Virus record (IMG/VR): IMGVR_UViG_3300012964_000051 | Span: 1 to 26,860 of that record | Origin: a virus | Length of the DNA: 26,860 bases | Strand: one strand, 5' to 3' | Part shown: positions 1 to 6,403 of the stretch, piece after piece | Layout: every line of letters begins with the position of its first letter | Position numbering within the stretch: the stretch's first letter is position 1 | Position numbers and translations under genes: made by a program | The notes under the pieces: generated by a model | Told to the model about the DNA's origin: nothing | What the model saw: the letters and a program-made list of their open reading frames with translations, nothing else | Database searches by the model: none

Positions 1-252
1 AGCGTGTTGCGGTCGCCCAGCGTGTTGAAGTTGCCCAGCGTGTTGTCGTCGCCCAGCGTGTTGCCGTTGCCCAGCGTGTTGCGGTCGCCCAGCGTGTTGC
101 GGTTGCCCAGCGTGTTGCGGTCGCCCAGCGTGTTGCGGTCGCCCAGCGTGTTGCGGTTGCCCAGCGTGTTGCGGTTGCCCAGCGTGTTGAAGTTGCCCAG
201 CGTGTTGAAGTTGCCCAGCGTGTTGCCGTCGCCCAGCGTGTTGCGGTCGCCA
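1..252. repeat. Tandem array of an 18-bp unit, 14 copies
   Basis: On the + strand each unit reads agcgtgttg, three variable bases (cgg, aag, tcg or ccg), t, c or t, gccc. Twelve or more bases per unit are invariant and all differences fall in two adjacent codons of the leftward gene. The array begins at base 1, so its true length is unknown. Confidence 0.95.
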
Positions 253-266
253 TAGTCTTTAGACAT
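1..266 (-). CDS. Hexapeptide-repeat protein, 5' part (runs off the left edge)
   Basis: An ATG at 266 opens a leftward frame beginning MSKDYGDRNTLGDG, still open at the window edge (88 codons seen). A good SD (AGGGAG) lies about 8 bases upstream. After six residues the protein is entirely hexad repeats of the form G-[DN]-x-N-T-L with x = R, F, G or D; 14 copies of an 18-bp unit are visible. The hexad approaches the left-handed beta-helix rule [LIV]-[GAED]-x2-[STAV]-x but has Asn where S/T/A/V is usual, so a beta-solenoid is an inference. The start overlaps the end of the upstream gene by 8 bp, so the two are probably translationally coupled. Function unknown; a repetitive binding or structural surface is possible. 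An antisense frame stays open here only because the repeat length is a multiple of three. Confidence 0.75.
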   Translation of the reverse strand, partial: MSKDYGDRNTLGDGNTLGNFNTLGNFNTLGNRNTLGNRNTLGDRNTLGDRNTLGNRNTLGDRNTLGNGNTLGDDNTLGNFNTLGDRNT

Positions 267-678
267 TTGAATTCTCCCTTTGAATATTTTCGTACAGCAT
301 CCACAGCGCGTCGACCTTCAACATCTTGCGCCGGTTGTCCTGTGTCTGCCATACTTCGTAAACTGCGCGATTGACCGCGTGACTGCTGCCGTAGTGCTTG
401 ACCAGCACGTCAATCAGTTGCGCGGTGGTCTGCGGCTTCTCAACTACTGCGTATCGCCGCCCGGTGCTGTTTGGAAATGGATCGGCGTCGCCGCTACAGA
501 ACGCCACGTTGAGTTTCTCCGTTGGTTGTGCCGCCTTTGCAGCGAATACCCGCTGCCCCACCATTCCCAGCATGCCGGTTAGGCGGCTCATGGCGTGCCA
601 TGCGTTGTTCGCCAGCAGCCGCGCCGCGTAGCGTTCACCGTTATTGACGACGGTGACGTCGTAGAGGACGGCGGTCAT
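259..678 (-). CDS. Hypothetical phage protein, 139 aa
   Basis: ATG at 678 overlaps the stop of the preceding gene as ATGA and has a GAGGTG SD; a GTG at 687 in the same frame is a less likely start. The protein begins MTAVLYDVTVVNNGERYAAR and ends YENIQRENSNV. I recognise no family, no membrane segment and no cysteine cluster. A middle stretch (TTAQLIDVLVKHYGSS) and a basic segment (QTQDNRRKML) look helical. It is the next-to-last visible gene of the left-end operon and overlaps the hexapeptide-repeat gene by 8 bp. Confidence 0.7.
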   Translation of the reverse strand: MTAVLYDVTVVNNGERYAARLLANNAWHAMSRLTGMLGMVGQRVFAAKAAQPTEKLNVAFCSGDADPFPNSTGRRYAVVEKPQTTAQLIDVLVKHYGSSHAVNRAVYEVWQTQDNRRKMLKVDALWMLYENIQRENSNV

Positions 679-911
679 ACCGAGCACCTCACGAGGCAGT
701 CCATGCCGTCATCCGCGAACGCACCGATCAGGCGCATGATGGCGTGCGTGTCGCCGCTGACTGCCGTTATATCCACAGTCTGGCTGAGTATGAATATCGA
801 CTCGCCGCCTATCGTGAATTCATTTATAACAGACTCCAGCCCTGCGCGCTCTGTCGCCGCTTCTATGACATTAATTGGCGCGAGAAATACTGCGTGCTTG
901 GTTGCTTCCAT
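675..911 (-). CDS. Hypothetical phage protein, 78 aa
   Basis: ATG at 911 follows an excellent AAGGAG SD at 6-base spacing. The product starts MEATKHAVFLAPINVIEAAT and ends DGMDCLVRCSV. It looks like a small soluble alpha/beta protein; no family recognised. Its TGA overlaps the next start (ATGA), so the genes are coupled. Function unknown. Confidence 0.7.
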   Translation of the reverse strand: MEATKHAVFLAPINVIEAATERAGLESVINEFTIGGESIFILSQTVDITAVSGDTHAIMRLIGAFADDGMDCLVRCSV

Positions 912-930
912 GATAGCTCCTTACAAAGAA

Positions 931-996
931 TTAGTCAACGAAAGCGACGTAGATGATCAACGCCGCCCATGCGATACCGAGAGTTAATGGCTCCAC
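931..996 (-). CDS. 21-aa single-span membrane microprotein (candidate)
   Basis: A GTG at 996 with GAGG seven bases upstream opens a 21-codon frame, MEPLTLGIAWAALIIYVAFVD, ended by TAA. About 15 central residues (LGIAWAALIIYVAFV) form one hydrophobic helix, with Glu near the N-terminus and Asp at the C-terminus. It fills the gap between its neighbours exactly: its SD overlaps the upstream stop (TGA at 1006-1008) and its own stop is followed directly by the SD of the next gene. Phages often encode such small membrane peptides, but the function here is unknown. The case rests on hydrophobic pattern, SD and spacing. Confidence 0.5.
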   Translation of the reverse strand: MEPLTLGIAWAALIIYVAFVD

Positions 997-1005
997 GCGG
1001 CCGCC

Positions 1006-1248
1006 TCAGTGAATGATGCCGTGGTATTGTCCTTCGCCGGTTCTCCAGAAATCGCAGGATTCTACGCACTCCGTGGCTTCCAGCTCGTCGCGGCGCTCTG
1101 CGTAGTCTACCGCCTCCATGCGCAGTTCCGCGTCGATGTATTCCTCAACGATGCGGGCTTGCAGATCGGGCGGGGCGTCTGGGTACTGCTGCGCCACCAG
1201 CGCGGTGACTCGTGCATGGCGGGCGCGTTCGATTTGATTGAGGTTCAT
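1006..1248 (-). CDS. Hypothetical phage protein, 80 aa
   Basis: I chose ATG 1248 (MNLNQIERARHARVTALV...) because a purine-rich AGGGGGG lies just upstream and it leaves a 10-bp gap to the previous stop. An upstream in-frame ATG at 1278 would add ten residues and overlap the previous gene by 20 bp. The product is acidic and helical, with an arginine-rich start and two nearby cysteines (ATECVESCDFW). No family recognised. Second gene of the left-end operon. Confidence 0.65.
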   Translation of the reverse strand: MNLNQIERARHARVTALVAQQYPDAPPDLQARIVEEYIDAELRMEAVDYAERRDELEATECVESCDFWRTGEGQYHGIIH

Positions 1249-1258
1249 GGTGCCCCCC

Positions 1259-1633
1259 CTAGTAGTTACAGCCGCCATCTACGCAACCGCCCAGCGTGAT
1301 GAGCGATGCGTGGAGTTGATGGGCTGCGATTTCGTCAGCGGGAGAAAGCACGATGCTATCTGTACATTCTCGGTTCGTGAGTACAACGTCGTAGACATAC
1401 GATCCGTCGGTCAGCGTCTTACGCACTACGGACGCCGCTGTGTGGTTTGTTAGCGGTGCGATCGTTGCCTTGACATCACAGCGGCGCGCTTGCTGCATGT
1501 AGCGTTCTGCGCGACCATGTCCAAGAGATGCGCCGCTGGCGTTGCGCCATTCCTGCGCGGCCTCCGCCCATTTGCCAAGTTTCTCAGCAGCGGCTGCGCG
1601 GTCTTCGTAGTACGATGGTGGATGGTTGTTCAT
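1259..1633 (-). CDS. ANR/PerC-like small protein, 124 aa
   Basis: ATG 1633 has a perfect AGAGGAG SD. Residues about 8-50 (YYEDRAAAAEKLGKWAEAAQ, then EWRNAS...) follow the pattern of ANR/PerC-type regulators: a helix with A-x-x-x-E-x-x-G-x-W-x-x-A-A-x-x-W-R-x-A and a basic, alanine-rich second helix. The C-terminal 70 residues (VVRKTLTDGSYVYDVVLTNR) look beta-rich and match nothing I know. Some ANR proteins modulate AraC-type regulators, but whether this one regulates anything is inference. It is the first gene after the promoter at 1961-1989 and a ~320-nt leader. It ends in TAG. Confidence 0.6.
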   Translation of the reverse strand: MNNHPPSYYEDRAAAAEKLGKWAEAAQEWRNASGASLGHGRAERYMQQARRCDVKATIAPLTNHTAASVVRKTLTDGSYVYDVVLTNRECTDSIVLSPADEIAAHQLHASLITLGGCVDGGCNY

Positions 1634-2013
1634 TTTGATTCTCCTCTGTGGTTGATGTTACGGGTAGCTCCCAAAGCACACTCGCCGCGCTTGACCTTGG
1701 CCTATGGCGCGAATGTGCTTACAGAGTTGACTGGACAATCACCATGCACGGAGATTTCCAATCTACCTACTAAGCGGGGCCAGAGGAGGCGCGTGCGCTG
1801 TTCGGTCTGCGAGGAGGTTTCACCCCCTATATAGTGTTCCGCATTGCGTGCATCTTACCAGATGGATGCGGGCTATATAAGCCTGTTTCTGTTCGGTTGG
1901 TAGCTATCAGGGACTTGTCTTTTAACTAACCTGCGACTACTTCCTATCAACCTTGACGCCATTCTAAACAATGTTGTCACGAAAGACAACCCCCTAGCGA
2001 GATTTATTTCTGC
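1634..2013 (-). other. Long structured leader of the left-end operon (no gene seen)
   Basis: This 380-base stretch has no convincing ORF. It carries a leftward promoter (1961-1989) and about 320 bases of untranslated leader before the ATG at 1633. Inverted repeats include AAGCACA/TGTGCTT at 1674-1680 and 1714-1720, extended inward by five or more further pairs, and GGCT/AGCC around ATATA at 1871-1883. Several codon-poor mini-frames of under 20 codons occur but lack a convincing SD. Confidence 0.6.
1961..1989 (-). promoter_or_regulatory. Sigma70-like promoter with embedded palindrome
   Basis: On the - strand TTGTCT, a 17-base spacer and TAGAAT. The -35 lies inside a palindrome, GTTGTC-N6-GACAAC (1973-1990), a likely operator. 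A second promoter at 2235-2263 has the same TTGTC-N5-TGACA layout. Confidence 0.6.
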
Positions 2014-2208
2014 CTAATTATTGAGCATTTCTAGCAGGCGGTCCCAGACTGTTTGCTGCACGGCTGGCGGTAGTGCGCTGAACCGTGCGTTTACAGCGGG
2101 GTACTCAACAAGCGATGCCTTACCCATGAAGTTAACGAAGAAATTTACATCGGATGCGTGCTTTGCAGACAGTGCTGGTTTGAACGCACAAACATTAGAT
2201 TTAGACAT
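2014..2208 (-). CDS. Hypothetical phage protein, 64 aa
   Basis: ATG 2208 has an AAGGA SD seven bases upstream. The product starts MSKSNVCAFKPALSAKHASD and ends WDRLLEMLNN, then TAG. The C-terminal half (NARFSALPPAVQQTVWDRLL) is a predicted amphipathic helix. No family recognised. It seems to form its own short transcription unit, with a promoter at 2235-2263 inside the end of the helicase gene and another just after its stop. Confidence 0.7.
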   Translation of the reverse strand: MSKSNVCAFKPALSAKHASDVNFFVNFMGKASLVEYPAVNARFSALPPAVQQTVWDRLLEMLNN

Positions 2209-2234
2209 GGCGGATCCTTAAAATATGATGCCAC

Positions 2235-2263
2235 ATTATCAGTCTTAATGTCATTCGTGACAA
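2235..2263 (-). promoter_or_regulatory. Sigma70-like promoter with TGTCA/TGACA palindrome
   Basis: On the - strand TTGTCA, a 17-base spacer and GATAAT, a strong match to consensus. The -35 is part of the hairpin-like palindrome TGTCA-CGAA-TGACA. It overlaps the last codons of the SNF2 helicase gene and points at the 64-aa gene. Confidence 0.6.
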
Positions 2264-3777
2264 GCTCTTTTTCTGCCTCTTTTTTGAGCAGATTTTGGCA
2301 CCAAAATCCCGGCTTCTGCTGCGTAACTACGCAGGGCGCTAAATAAACCGCCCTGCGTGCCTTCCTTGCGGCGCAGGCTGGGCAGTATGCCCCACGTTTC
2401 CACCGTGCGCGCGGCTACAAAGGAATGCGACGTCACGACCTTTGCCTTGTTGCCACGCCTACGCAGACGGCGGATGAACTGGTCTGTCAACTCGTAGTCC
2501 GCCGTAGGCGTGTACCACGCAACATGATGCGCACTGCTCTTCTGGAAGTTCAGGCCGTGCGCCATAGACTGCGGGTGGCCGAACATATATGGTAGATCGC
2601 CAGCGTTCCACGCCGCCTCGATTCTCTGCGCTTCTTTAACGCTGACGCCACTACCTATATATGGCGTCTTCGCACCGAACCGCTTGCGCAGCTTTTCCAG
2701 ATCGTGCTGGAACCAGTACGCGACCAGCACCTGCTGCCCCTGTAGCTCGTCTATCAGCTCCTCCAGTGCGTCCAGCTTCTCATCATGCACGTTGTACCAT
2801 TCACGCTTGCCGTTCTGTGCCATCGGCTCGCCTGTGATCGGATCGACGATTGCCTTGAATACCGCGCCGGTCGCAATCTGGCAGCACTTACCGTAGACGG
2901 CACCGGCTGTCGCTGCCGTGATTATGTCGCCGGACAGCACCGCCAGCATTTCTTCCTCCATCTGGTCGTAGATCTTGCGTGCTTCTGGCGGCAGATCAAT
3001 CTTGATTACGTTATGCTGGATCTCGGGCAGCTTTACACCGGCACCGAGCTCCATGCGCAGTGCGAGCGGTGCTATACGTGCATATATAAGGTCAGCCGCG
3101 CCTTCCTTGAGCACGTAGTCCCACTCGCTGATTTGCGTGAAGAACATATTGCGGTAGTGTGTAATATACGGCCCAAAGGCCGCGCCGAGATCCAAGACAT
3201 TCACCTGCCCGAACAAGTTCATCAAGCCATTAGCCGCTGGGCTGCCGGTAAGTCCCCAGCGCCGCGCAAACTTCGGCAGGTAGCTCCACAGCAACTTGCG
3301 ACGAATAGCCTTCTTGCTGGCATTGCGCATCTTGGATAATTCATCAAATACAAGTGTGTCCACCCACTTGTTCTTGAGCAGAGTCTTCAGATGTCCGCTA
3401 TTGATTAACCATGCAAGCCCCTCATAGTTGACTATGTAAATCTCGTGCCGTTCCTTGACTAGACGATCCTTGTCCTTGCCGTGGAGTACTACGACATCAA
3501 GATGGTTGAAGTCCAACCAGTCCTTCGCTTCTGCGGGCCACGTTGAAGTCGCAGGTCGTAGTGGGGCGACTACGATAGCGCCGCCGAACATCTTCTCGTT
3601 CTTCAACACGGTGAACGCCGCATACGTGATACTCGTTTTTCCTGCGCCTGACTATCCAGGGTCGAGGAAAAGCGCCGCAGCGCTACGAGACACAAGCCAT
3701 TCCACACCGAGAAGTTGTTCGCGGTCTGGCGTCCATGGCTGTGCTTCCCCGACCCTGTTATGGGTCTCCTTTTTCAT
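2251..3777 (-). pseudogene. SNF2/DEAD-like phage helicase interrupted by an in-frame amber in the Walker A loop
   Basis: ATG 3777 ([10 protein letters not shown]), overlapping the HNH stop as ATGA and preceded by AGGAAA, opens a frame ended by TAG at 3652-3654 after LFLDPG. The same frame continues SGAGKTSITYAAF for 466 codons to TGA at 2251, 508 codons in all. The amber sits at a variable position of the P-loop, G-x-S-G-A-G-K-T (residues 41-48). Downstream motifs are intact: DE at about 145-146 (LVFDELSK), GLTGSPAANG at about 175-184, and QFIRRLRRRG at about 433-442 as motif VI. The family unwinds or remodels DNA with ATP. The open part alone, from GTG 3609, lacks Walker A and should be inactive. 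Point mutation, sequence error or suppression are all possible; other genes here end at TAG normally. Confidence 0.85.
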
Positions 3778-4313
3778 TTTGATTTCCTGTGATGTTTGAG
3801 TAATCCTGCTGATATCTTCTGCTTTGCTTCTTTGCTGTGGTGCTTTCCGAACATTGGATGAAGTGCGCCTGTGCGACCATAACACGCCGCCAACGGCCCG
3901 CGCTTGCCATACATCGGGCTATTGACGCCGGACATTCTACGACTCCATTCAGCGCGGCGCTCGGGCGTCCATAACTTTTCAAAGACGCCCTTTCTAGCTG
4001 CGTCTTGCTGATTGTCGCTATTAGTACCGAGCCATAGGTGTTCTGGATTTATACATGCTCGTACGTCGCATCTATGGCAGACGAACAACCCATCGGGAAT
4101 TTCGCCCACGTAGAACTGATACGGCGCTATATGCGCGCGACCGCTGAACTGTGATCTGCCTAGATGCCGACTGATACGACCATAGCCATTTTCAAAGAAC
4201 AGCCCATGCCATATCCAGCATCCGTTCTCATCAACTACGTATGAAGTCTGTAGTTGCCTCACGATGTCATCGCGCAGAGCTTCGTCTGTTCTAGGCGGTC
4301 TACCGGTTCTCAT
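3774..4313 (-). CDS. HNH homing endonuclease with NUMOD3 repeats, 179 aa
   Basis: ATG 4313 overlaps the upstream stop as ATGA with a GAGGAA SD. An HNH_3-type core is clear at about residues 75-115: C-H-x-C-D, then [10 protein letters not shown] and N-x-x-D, the usual zinc/metal-binding layout. The C-terminal ~50 residues carry three NUMOD3-type DNA-binding motifs ([33 protein letters not shown]). Such free-standing enzymes cut cognate sites and spread by repair. It is wedged between the VRR-NUC and SNF2 helicase genes, an ordered pair in many phages, so insertion of a selfish gene is likely. Its stop overlaps the helicase start. Confidence 0.9.
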   Translation of the reverse strand: MRTGRPPRTDEALRDDIVRQLQTSYVVDENGCWIWHGLFFENGYGRISRHLGRSQFSGRAHIAPYQFYVGEIPDGLFVCHRCDVRACINPEHLWLGTNSDNQQDAARKGVFEKLWTPERRAEWSRRMSGVNSPMYGKRGPLAACYGRTGALHPMFGKHHSKEAKQKISAGLLKHHRKSK

Positions 4314-4654
4314 TCTCTGTTCCTCAATAGTGCGGCAGTGTTGCGCGGAGCTGACTTCTTGGCGGCTGCGCATATGGCTGCCGTAGCCTCCTCCACGTTG
4401 TCGTGAACCTGCACTTCGTATCCTGCGTGCCGCAGGCGTTCGTGAATCAGCAACTGATACGGGCGTGGCGCTTCTCCGGGACGCTTGAATTCTACGAAGA
4501 GCGGACGACCCCCGCGAACGAGGAACATCCTGTCGGGGTAGCCTCTCTCTTGGGTACGCTTCAACTTGATGCTGAAGATACCAAGTTCTTCAAGCGCCCA
4601 CGCGGCGACCTTGCCTTCGATGTCGCTTTCGTACGCTACCTTACTTGATTTCAA
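4310..4654 (-). CDS. VRR-NUC domain nuclease, ~114 aa
   Basis: The sequence has the VRR-NUC core of the PD-(D/E)XK fold: S-D-I-E-G-K near the start, GYPDRMFLV with the catalytic Asp, and [11 protein letters not shown] giving E-x-K, followed by [19 protein letters not shown]. These small phage enzymes are often Holliday-junction resolvases or flap nucleases. I prefer a TTG start at 4654 ([14 protein letters not shown]) because GGAGG lies five bases upstream; ATGs at 4675 and 4684 in frame lack an SD. It overlaps the end of the previous small gene by 14 bp and is coupled to the HNH gene. Confidence 0.85.
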   Translation of the reverse strand: MKSSKVAYESDIEGKVAAWALEELGIFSIKLKRTQERGYPDRMFLVRGGRPLFVEFKRPGEAPRPYQLLIHERLRHAGYEVQVHDNVEEATAAICAAAKKSAPRNTAALLRNRE

Positions 4655-4841
4655 CGCGACCTCCGAACATTTCATACGCCACATGCTTGAACTTGTTCAT
4701 ACGATCAAACTCGCGTATGTAGTCCATCGTCGCGAGCATTCGCTCCATAGTGCTGAGCTGATTGTGCTTGGCTTTATCAAGCAGCGCCGGAGTTCTGTGC
4801 GGCGCTACGTAGATACGCGGCTTTCTTACTTTGGCAACCAT
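4641..4841 (-). CDS. Hypothetical basic protein, 66 aa
   Basis: ATG 4841 overlaps the end of the GNAT gene by 16 bp. The product starts MVAKVRKPRIYVAPHRTPAL and is basic at the N-terminus, with helical remaining sequence (MERMLATMDYIREFDRMNKF). No family recognised. Its 3' end provides the SD (GGAGG) used by the VRR-NUC gene, so the two are probably coupled. Confidence 0.65.
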   Translation of the reverse strand: MVAKVRKPRIYVAPHRTPALLDKAKHNQLSTMERMLATMDYIREFDRMNKFKHVAYEMFGGRVEIK

Positions 4842-5149
4842 ACCATCTCCCTTGACTCAGTGTTCGGCTTGGTGCGAACGAACCCGTATCGTGCGTAGAA
4901 ACCGGCTAGAGTTTCCACGGTCATTGCGCTGTCGTCAAACGGTGCCACGATCAGGTAGACCGTGAGCTGGTGGCGGCGCATGTAGCCCACTGCACGCCCC
5001 AGTAGCAACCGCCCCAGACCGCGTCCTCTGCGCCCGCTTACCACGTAGAAGTCATCCAACTCTACGCGCCCTGTACTGCGCTGCCGGATGGTGAGTTCAC
5101 CCGCTCCGTCGCCTGTGGTGAACTGCTTCAAGATCTTTTCTTCGGCCAT
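4826..5149 (-). CDS. GNAT-family N-acetyltransferase (first of a tandem pair), 107 aa
   Basis: The acetyl-CoA-binding motif A is clear: VVSGRRGRGLGRLLLGRAV (R/Q-x-x-G-x-G/A pattern, about residues 36-54), followed by a beta strand with VYLIVAP and the C-terminal AGFYARYGFVR typical of GNATs. Enzymes of this fold transfer acetyl from acetyl-CoA to an amine. Substrate unknown; host proteins, antibiotics or signalling factors are all possible. It overlaps the next GNAT gene by 22 bp and the two products share layout (ALxxFYxxYGF near the end, then REMV), so they likely arose by duplication and divergence. Confidence 0.85.
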   Translation of the reverse strand: MAEEKILKQFTTGDGAGELTIRQRSTGRVELDDFYVVSGRRGRGLGRLLLGRAVGYMRRHQLTVYLIVAPFDDSAMTVETLAGFYARYGFVRTKPNTESREMVWLPK

Positions 5150-5493
5150 TTCAGCACCATCTCCCGCTTGTCGTACTTCGTTGACTTGAACCCGTAGCTC
5201 TTGTAGAACTCAATCAGCGCATCTACGTTCATGGCGGGGCTGTTGTACGGGATGGCTCGCAGGAACACGCACCAACCCTGCTCCCTTGCGTGCGCCAGCG
5301 CGGTTTCCAACAGCACGCGCGCCCAGCCCCTGCCACGCCGCAGAGGATGTGTATGGAGATCACTCAGTTCCACGTACACCCGCGCATCACGCCCTCTTAT
5401 GTAGCTGTCGTCTTCGGAGAGGGCGAACAGTGTGACTTCCCCGATAAAGCCGCCCGCCCCGATGACCCATCTCTGCAGATCCTTTCCTGGCAT
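5128..5493 (-). CDS. GNAT-family N-acetyltransferase (second of a tandem pair), 121 aa
   Basis: Motif A is HPLRRGRGWARVLLETALAH (about residues 48-67), followed by VFLRAIPYNSPAMN and IEFYKSYGFKSTKY at the C-terminus, as in small GNAT enzymes. It is a paralogue of its 107-aa neighbour. ATG 5493 has GAGG ten bases upstream. The gene overlaps the Cys-rich ORF above by about 97 bp, unusually long for this compact genome, so either that ORF has lost its proper stop or one of the two starts is mis-set. Substrate unknown. Confidence 0.85.
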   Translation of the reverse strand: MPGKDLQRWVIGAGGFIGEVTLFALSEDDSYIRGRDARVYVELSDLHTHPLRRGRGWARVLLETALAHAREQGWCVFLRAIPYNSPAMNVDALIEFYKSYGFKSTKYDKREMVLKWPKKRS

Positions 5494-5693
5494 TTGCTAT
5501 CATCCTCATAATCGCAACCGTTCAACGTGTCTGGATTGCTACAGAACCTGAAGCCTGTCGTGATGACTTCCACCATGTGGTGCCCGCAGTACGGGCATAC
5601 ATCCTCCAGCACCTTATGCACGCACTCGCCGCCACCGCAGTTCAATACATGGCAGCGCCATTCGCGATATGCCGTGTCCGCTAGTACCGGCAT
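5397..5693 (-). CDS. Cys-rich zinc-ribbon protein, 98 aa (3' end uncertain)
   Basis: ATG 5693 (MPVLADTAYREWRCHVLNCG) overlaps the PD-(D/E)XK gene by 13 bp; AAGGGCGG upstream is a modest SD. Cysteines and histidines at W-R-C-x5-C-x3-E-C-x-H, CPYCGHH and FRFC look like one or two zinc ribbons in residues 13-65. After about residue 72 (CDYEDD) the frame runs antisense-like through the GNAT start region and ends SPKTTAT. Stop codons in another frame (GATGATAG) lie exactly before the GNAT ATG, hinting that the natural end may be there and that an indel shifted the frame. Function unknown. Confidence 0.55.
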   Translation of the reverse strand: MPVLADTAYREWRCHVLNCGGGECVHKVLEDVCPYCGHHMVEVITTGFRFCSNPDTLNGCDYEDDSKCQERICRDGSSGRAALSGKSHCSPSPKTTAT

Positions 5694-6403
5694 GTTCCGC
5701 CCTTGGCGCAACTGTAGGCGCAATACTGACATTTCGCATTCGGCTTCGGGCGGAACGTAGTGTCTGCGAACATGGGCTTGACCTTGGCGGTCCACTTGCG
5801 CTTGAGTTGCTCCAACTCACTGCGGTCGTAGTAGATCTCGTCGCCGTTGATCTGTGGGTAGATCACGCCTTCGTCCAGGAACCACAGACGCGGAGAAGCG
5901 CCGGTCACTTCGGGGAATTCACACATGCCGCCCAGCGAATATATTTCTAGTTGCTCGATGTAACTGCCTAGTTCGCCCTCGCGGTACTTGCCAGTCTTAT
6001 GATCTACCGGAACTAGTACGTTCGTCGCTTCATCAATACCGCAGAGATCCTGCTTTACGCGAAACCATACGTTATCCCAGTCGTTCCACGCCACAGGCTG
6101 CCAATCGCGATTGAAGCACCACGATTCTTCAACGAAGACATTCTTCATGCGAAGTGCCTGCGCGGCCTTGAACTCAGCTTCGAACAATTTAAGTTCCATC
6201 GGCAGCTTCTTCAGCGTTCCTTTAACAAAATCCTCAGCCATCTTACCGATCGCGCTACCACGCGCCATCGCAGGACTTCCTCCAGGAGGGCCATCCGGTA
6301 TCTTGTCCAGATGTTTTAGCTTAGCATAGTACGGACACTTATCGTAGTCACGATATCTTGAATAGGACCAAGACTGGAACTGCTTTATTTTCAAAGTTGC
6401 CAT
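5681..6403 (-). CDS. RecB/Cas4-like PD-(D/E)XK nuclease with probable Fe-S cluster, 240 aa
   Basis: AAGGAG stands five bases before ATG 6403 (MATLKIKQFQSWSYSRYRDY); the ATG at 6406 is an alternative. The start, WSYSRYRDYDKCPYYAKLKH, is the classic CxxxxPxxY-like entry of RecB-family nucleases. The catalytic region has R-V-K-Q-D-L, then PVDHKTGKY (D-x-K) and YIEQLEIYSL (Q/Y motif). One N-terminal Cys and three or four C-terminal Cys (KCQYCAYSCAKGGTC) match the 4Fe-4S arrangement of AddB/Cas4 nucleases. Likely a 5'-end or exonuclease-type enzyme in phage recombination or DNA processing. It ends in TAG. It overlaps the GIY-YIG gene by 3 bp. Confidence 0.85.
   Translation of the reverse strand: MATLKIKQFQSWSYSRYRDYDKCPYYAKLKHLDKIPDGPPGGSPAMARGSAIGKMAEDFVKGTLKKLPMELKLFEAEFKAAQALRMKNVFVEESWCFNRDWQPVAWNDWDNVWFRVKQDLCGIDEATNVLVPVDHKTGKYREGELGSYIEQLEIYSLGGMCEFPEVTGASPRLWFLDEGVIYPQINGDEIYYDRSELEQLKRKWTAKVKPMFADTTFRPKPNAKCQYCAYSCAKGGTCRY

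Noticed and set aside
1-252. CRISPR array
   Set aside because: The units are directly adjacent with no spacers and are in frame with a gene.
4-255. Rightward ORF of SVL-type repeats opposite the left array
   Set aside because: It exists only because the 18-bp unit has no stop on either strand. It has no SD, while the leftward frame has a start, SD and gene coupling.
1815-1840. T7-like promoter (CACTATA followed by GGGGG on the - strand, similar string near 17.55 kb)
   Set aside because: Only part of the T7 consensus matches, no single-subunit RNA polymerase is seen, and the two places do not share flanks.
1973-1990. GTTGTC-N6-GACAAC as a terminator after the 64-aa gene
   Set aside because: Only a 6-bp stem with no GC-rich core and only a short ATTGTTT tail. 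It coincides with the -35 of a good promoter, so an operator is likelier.
3652-3654. Genome-wide reassignment of TAG to an amino acid
   Set aside because: Many genes end in TAG with normal neighbours (for example 1259, 2014, 5681, 10181, 12255, 15510), several as TAGGAG stop/SD overlaps. Reading through would create long overlaps.
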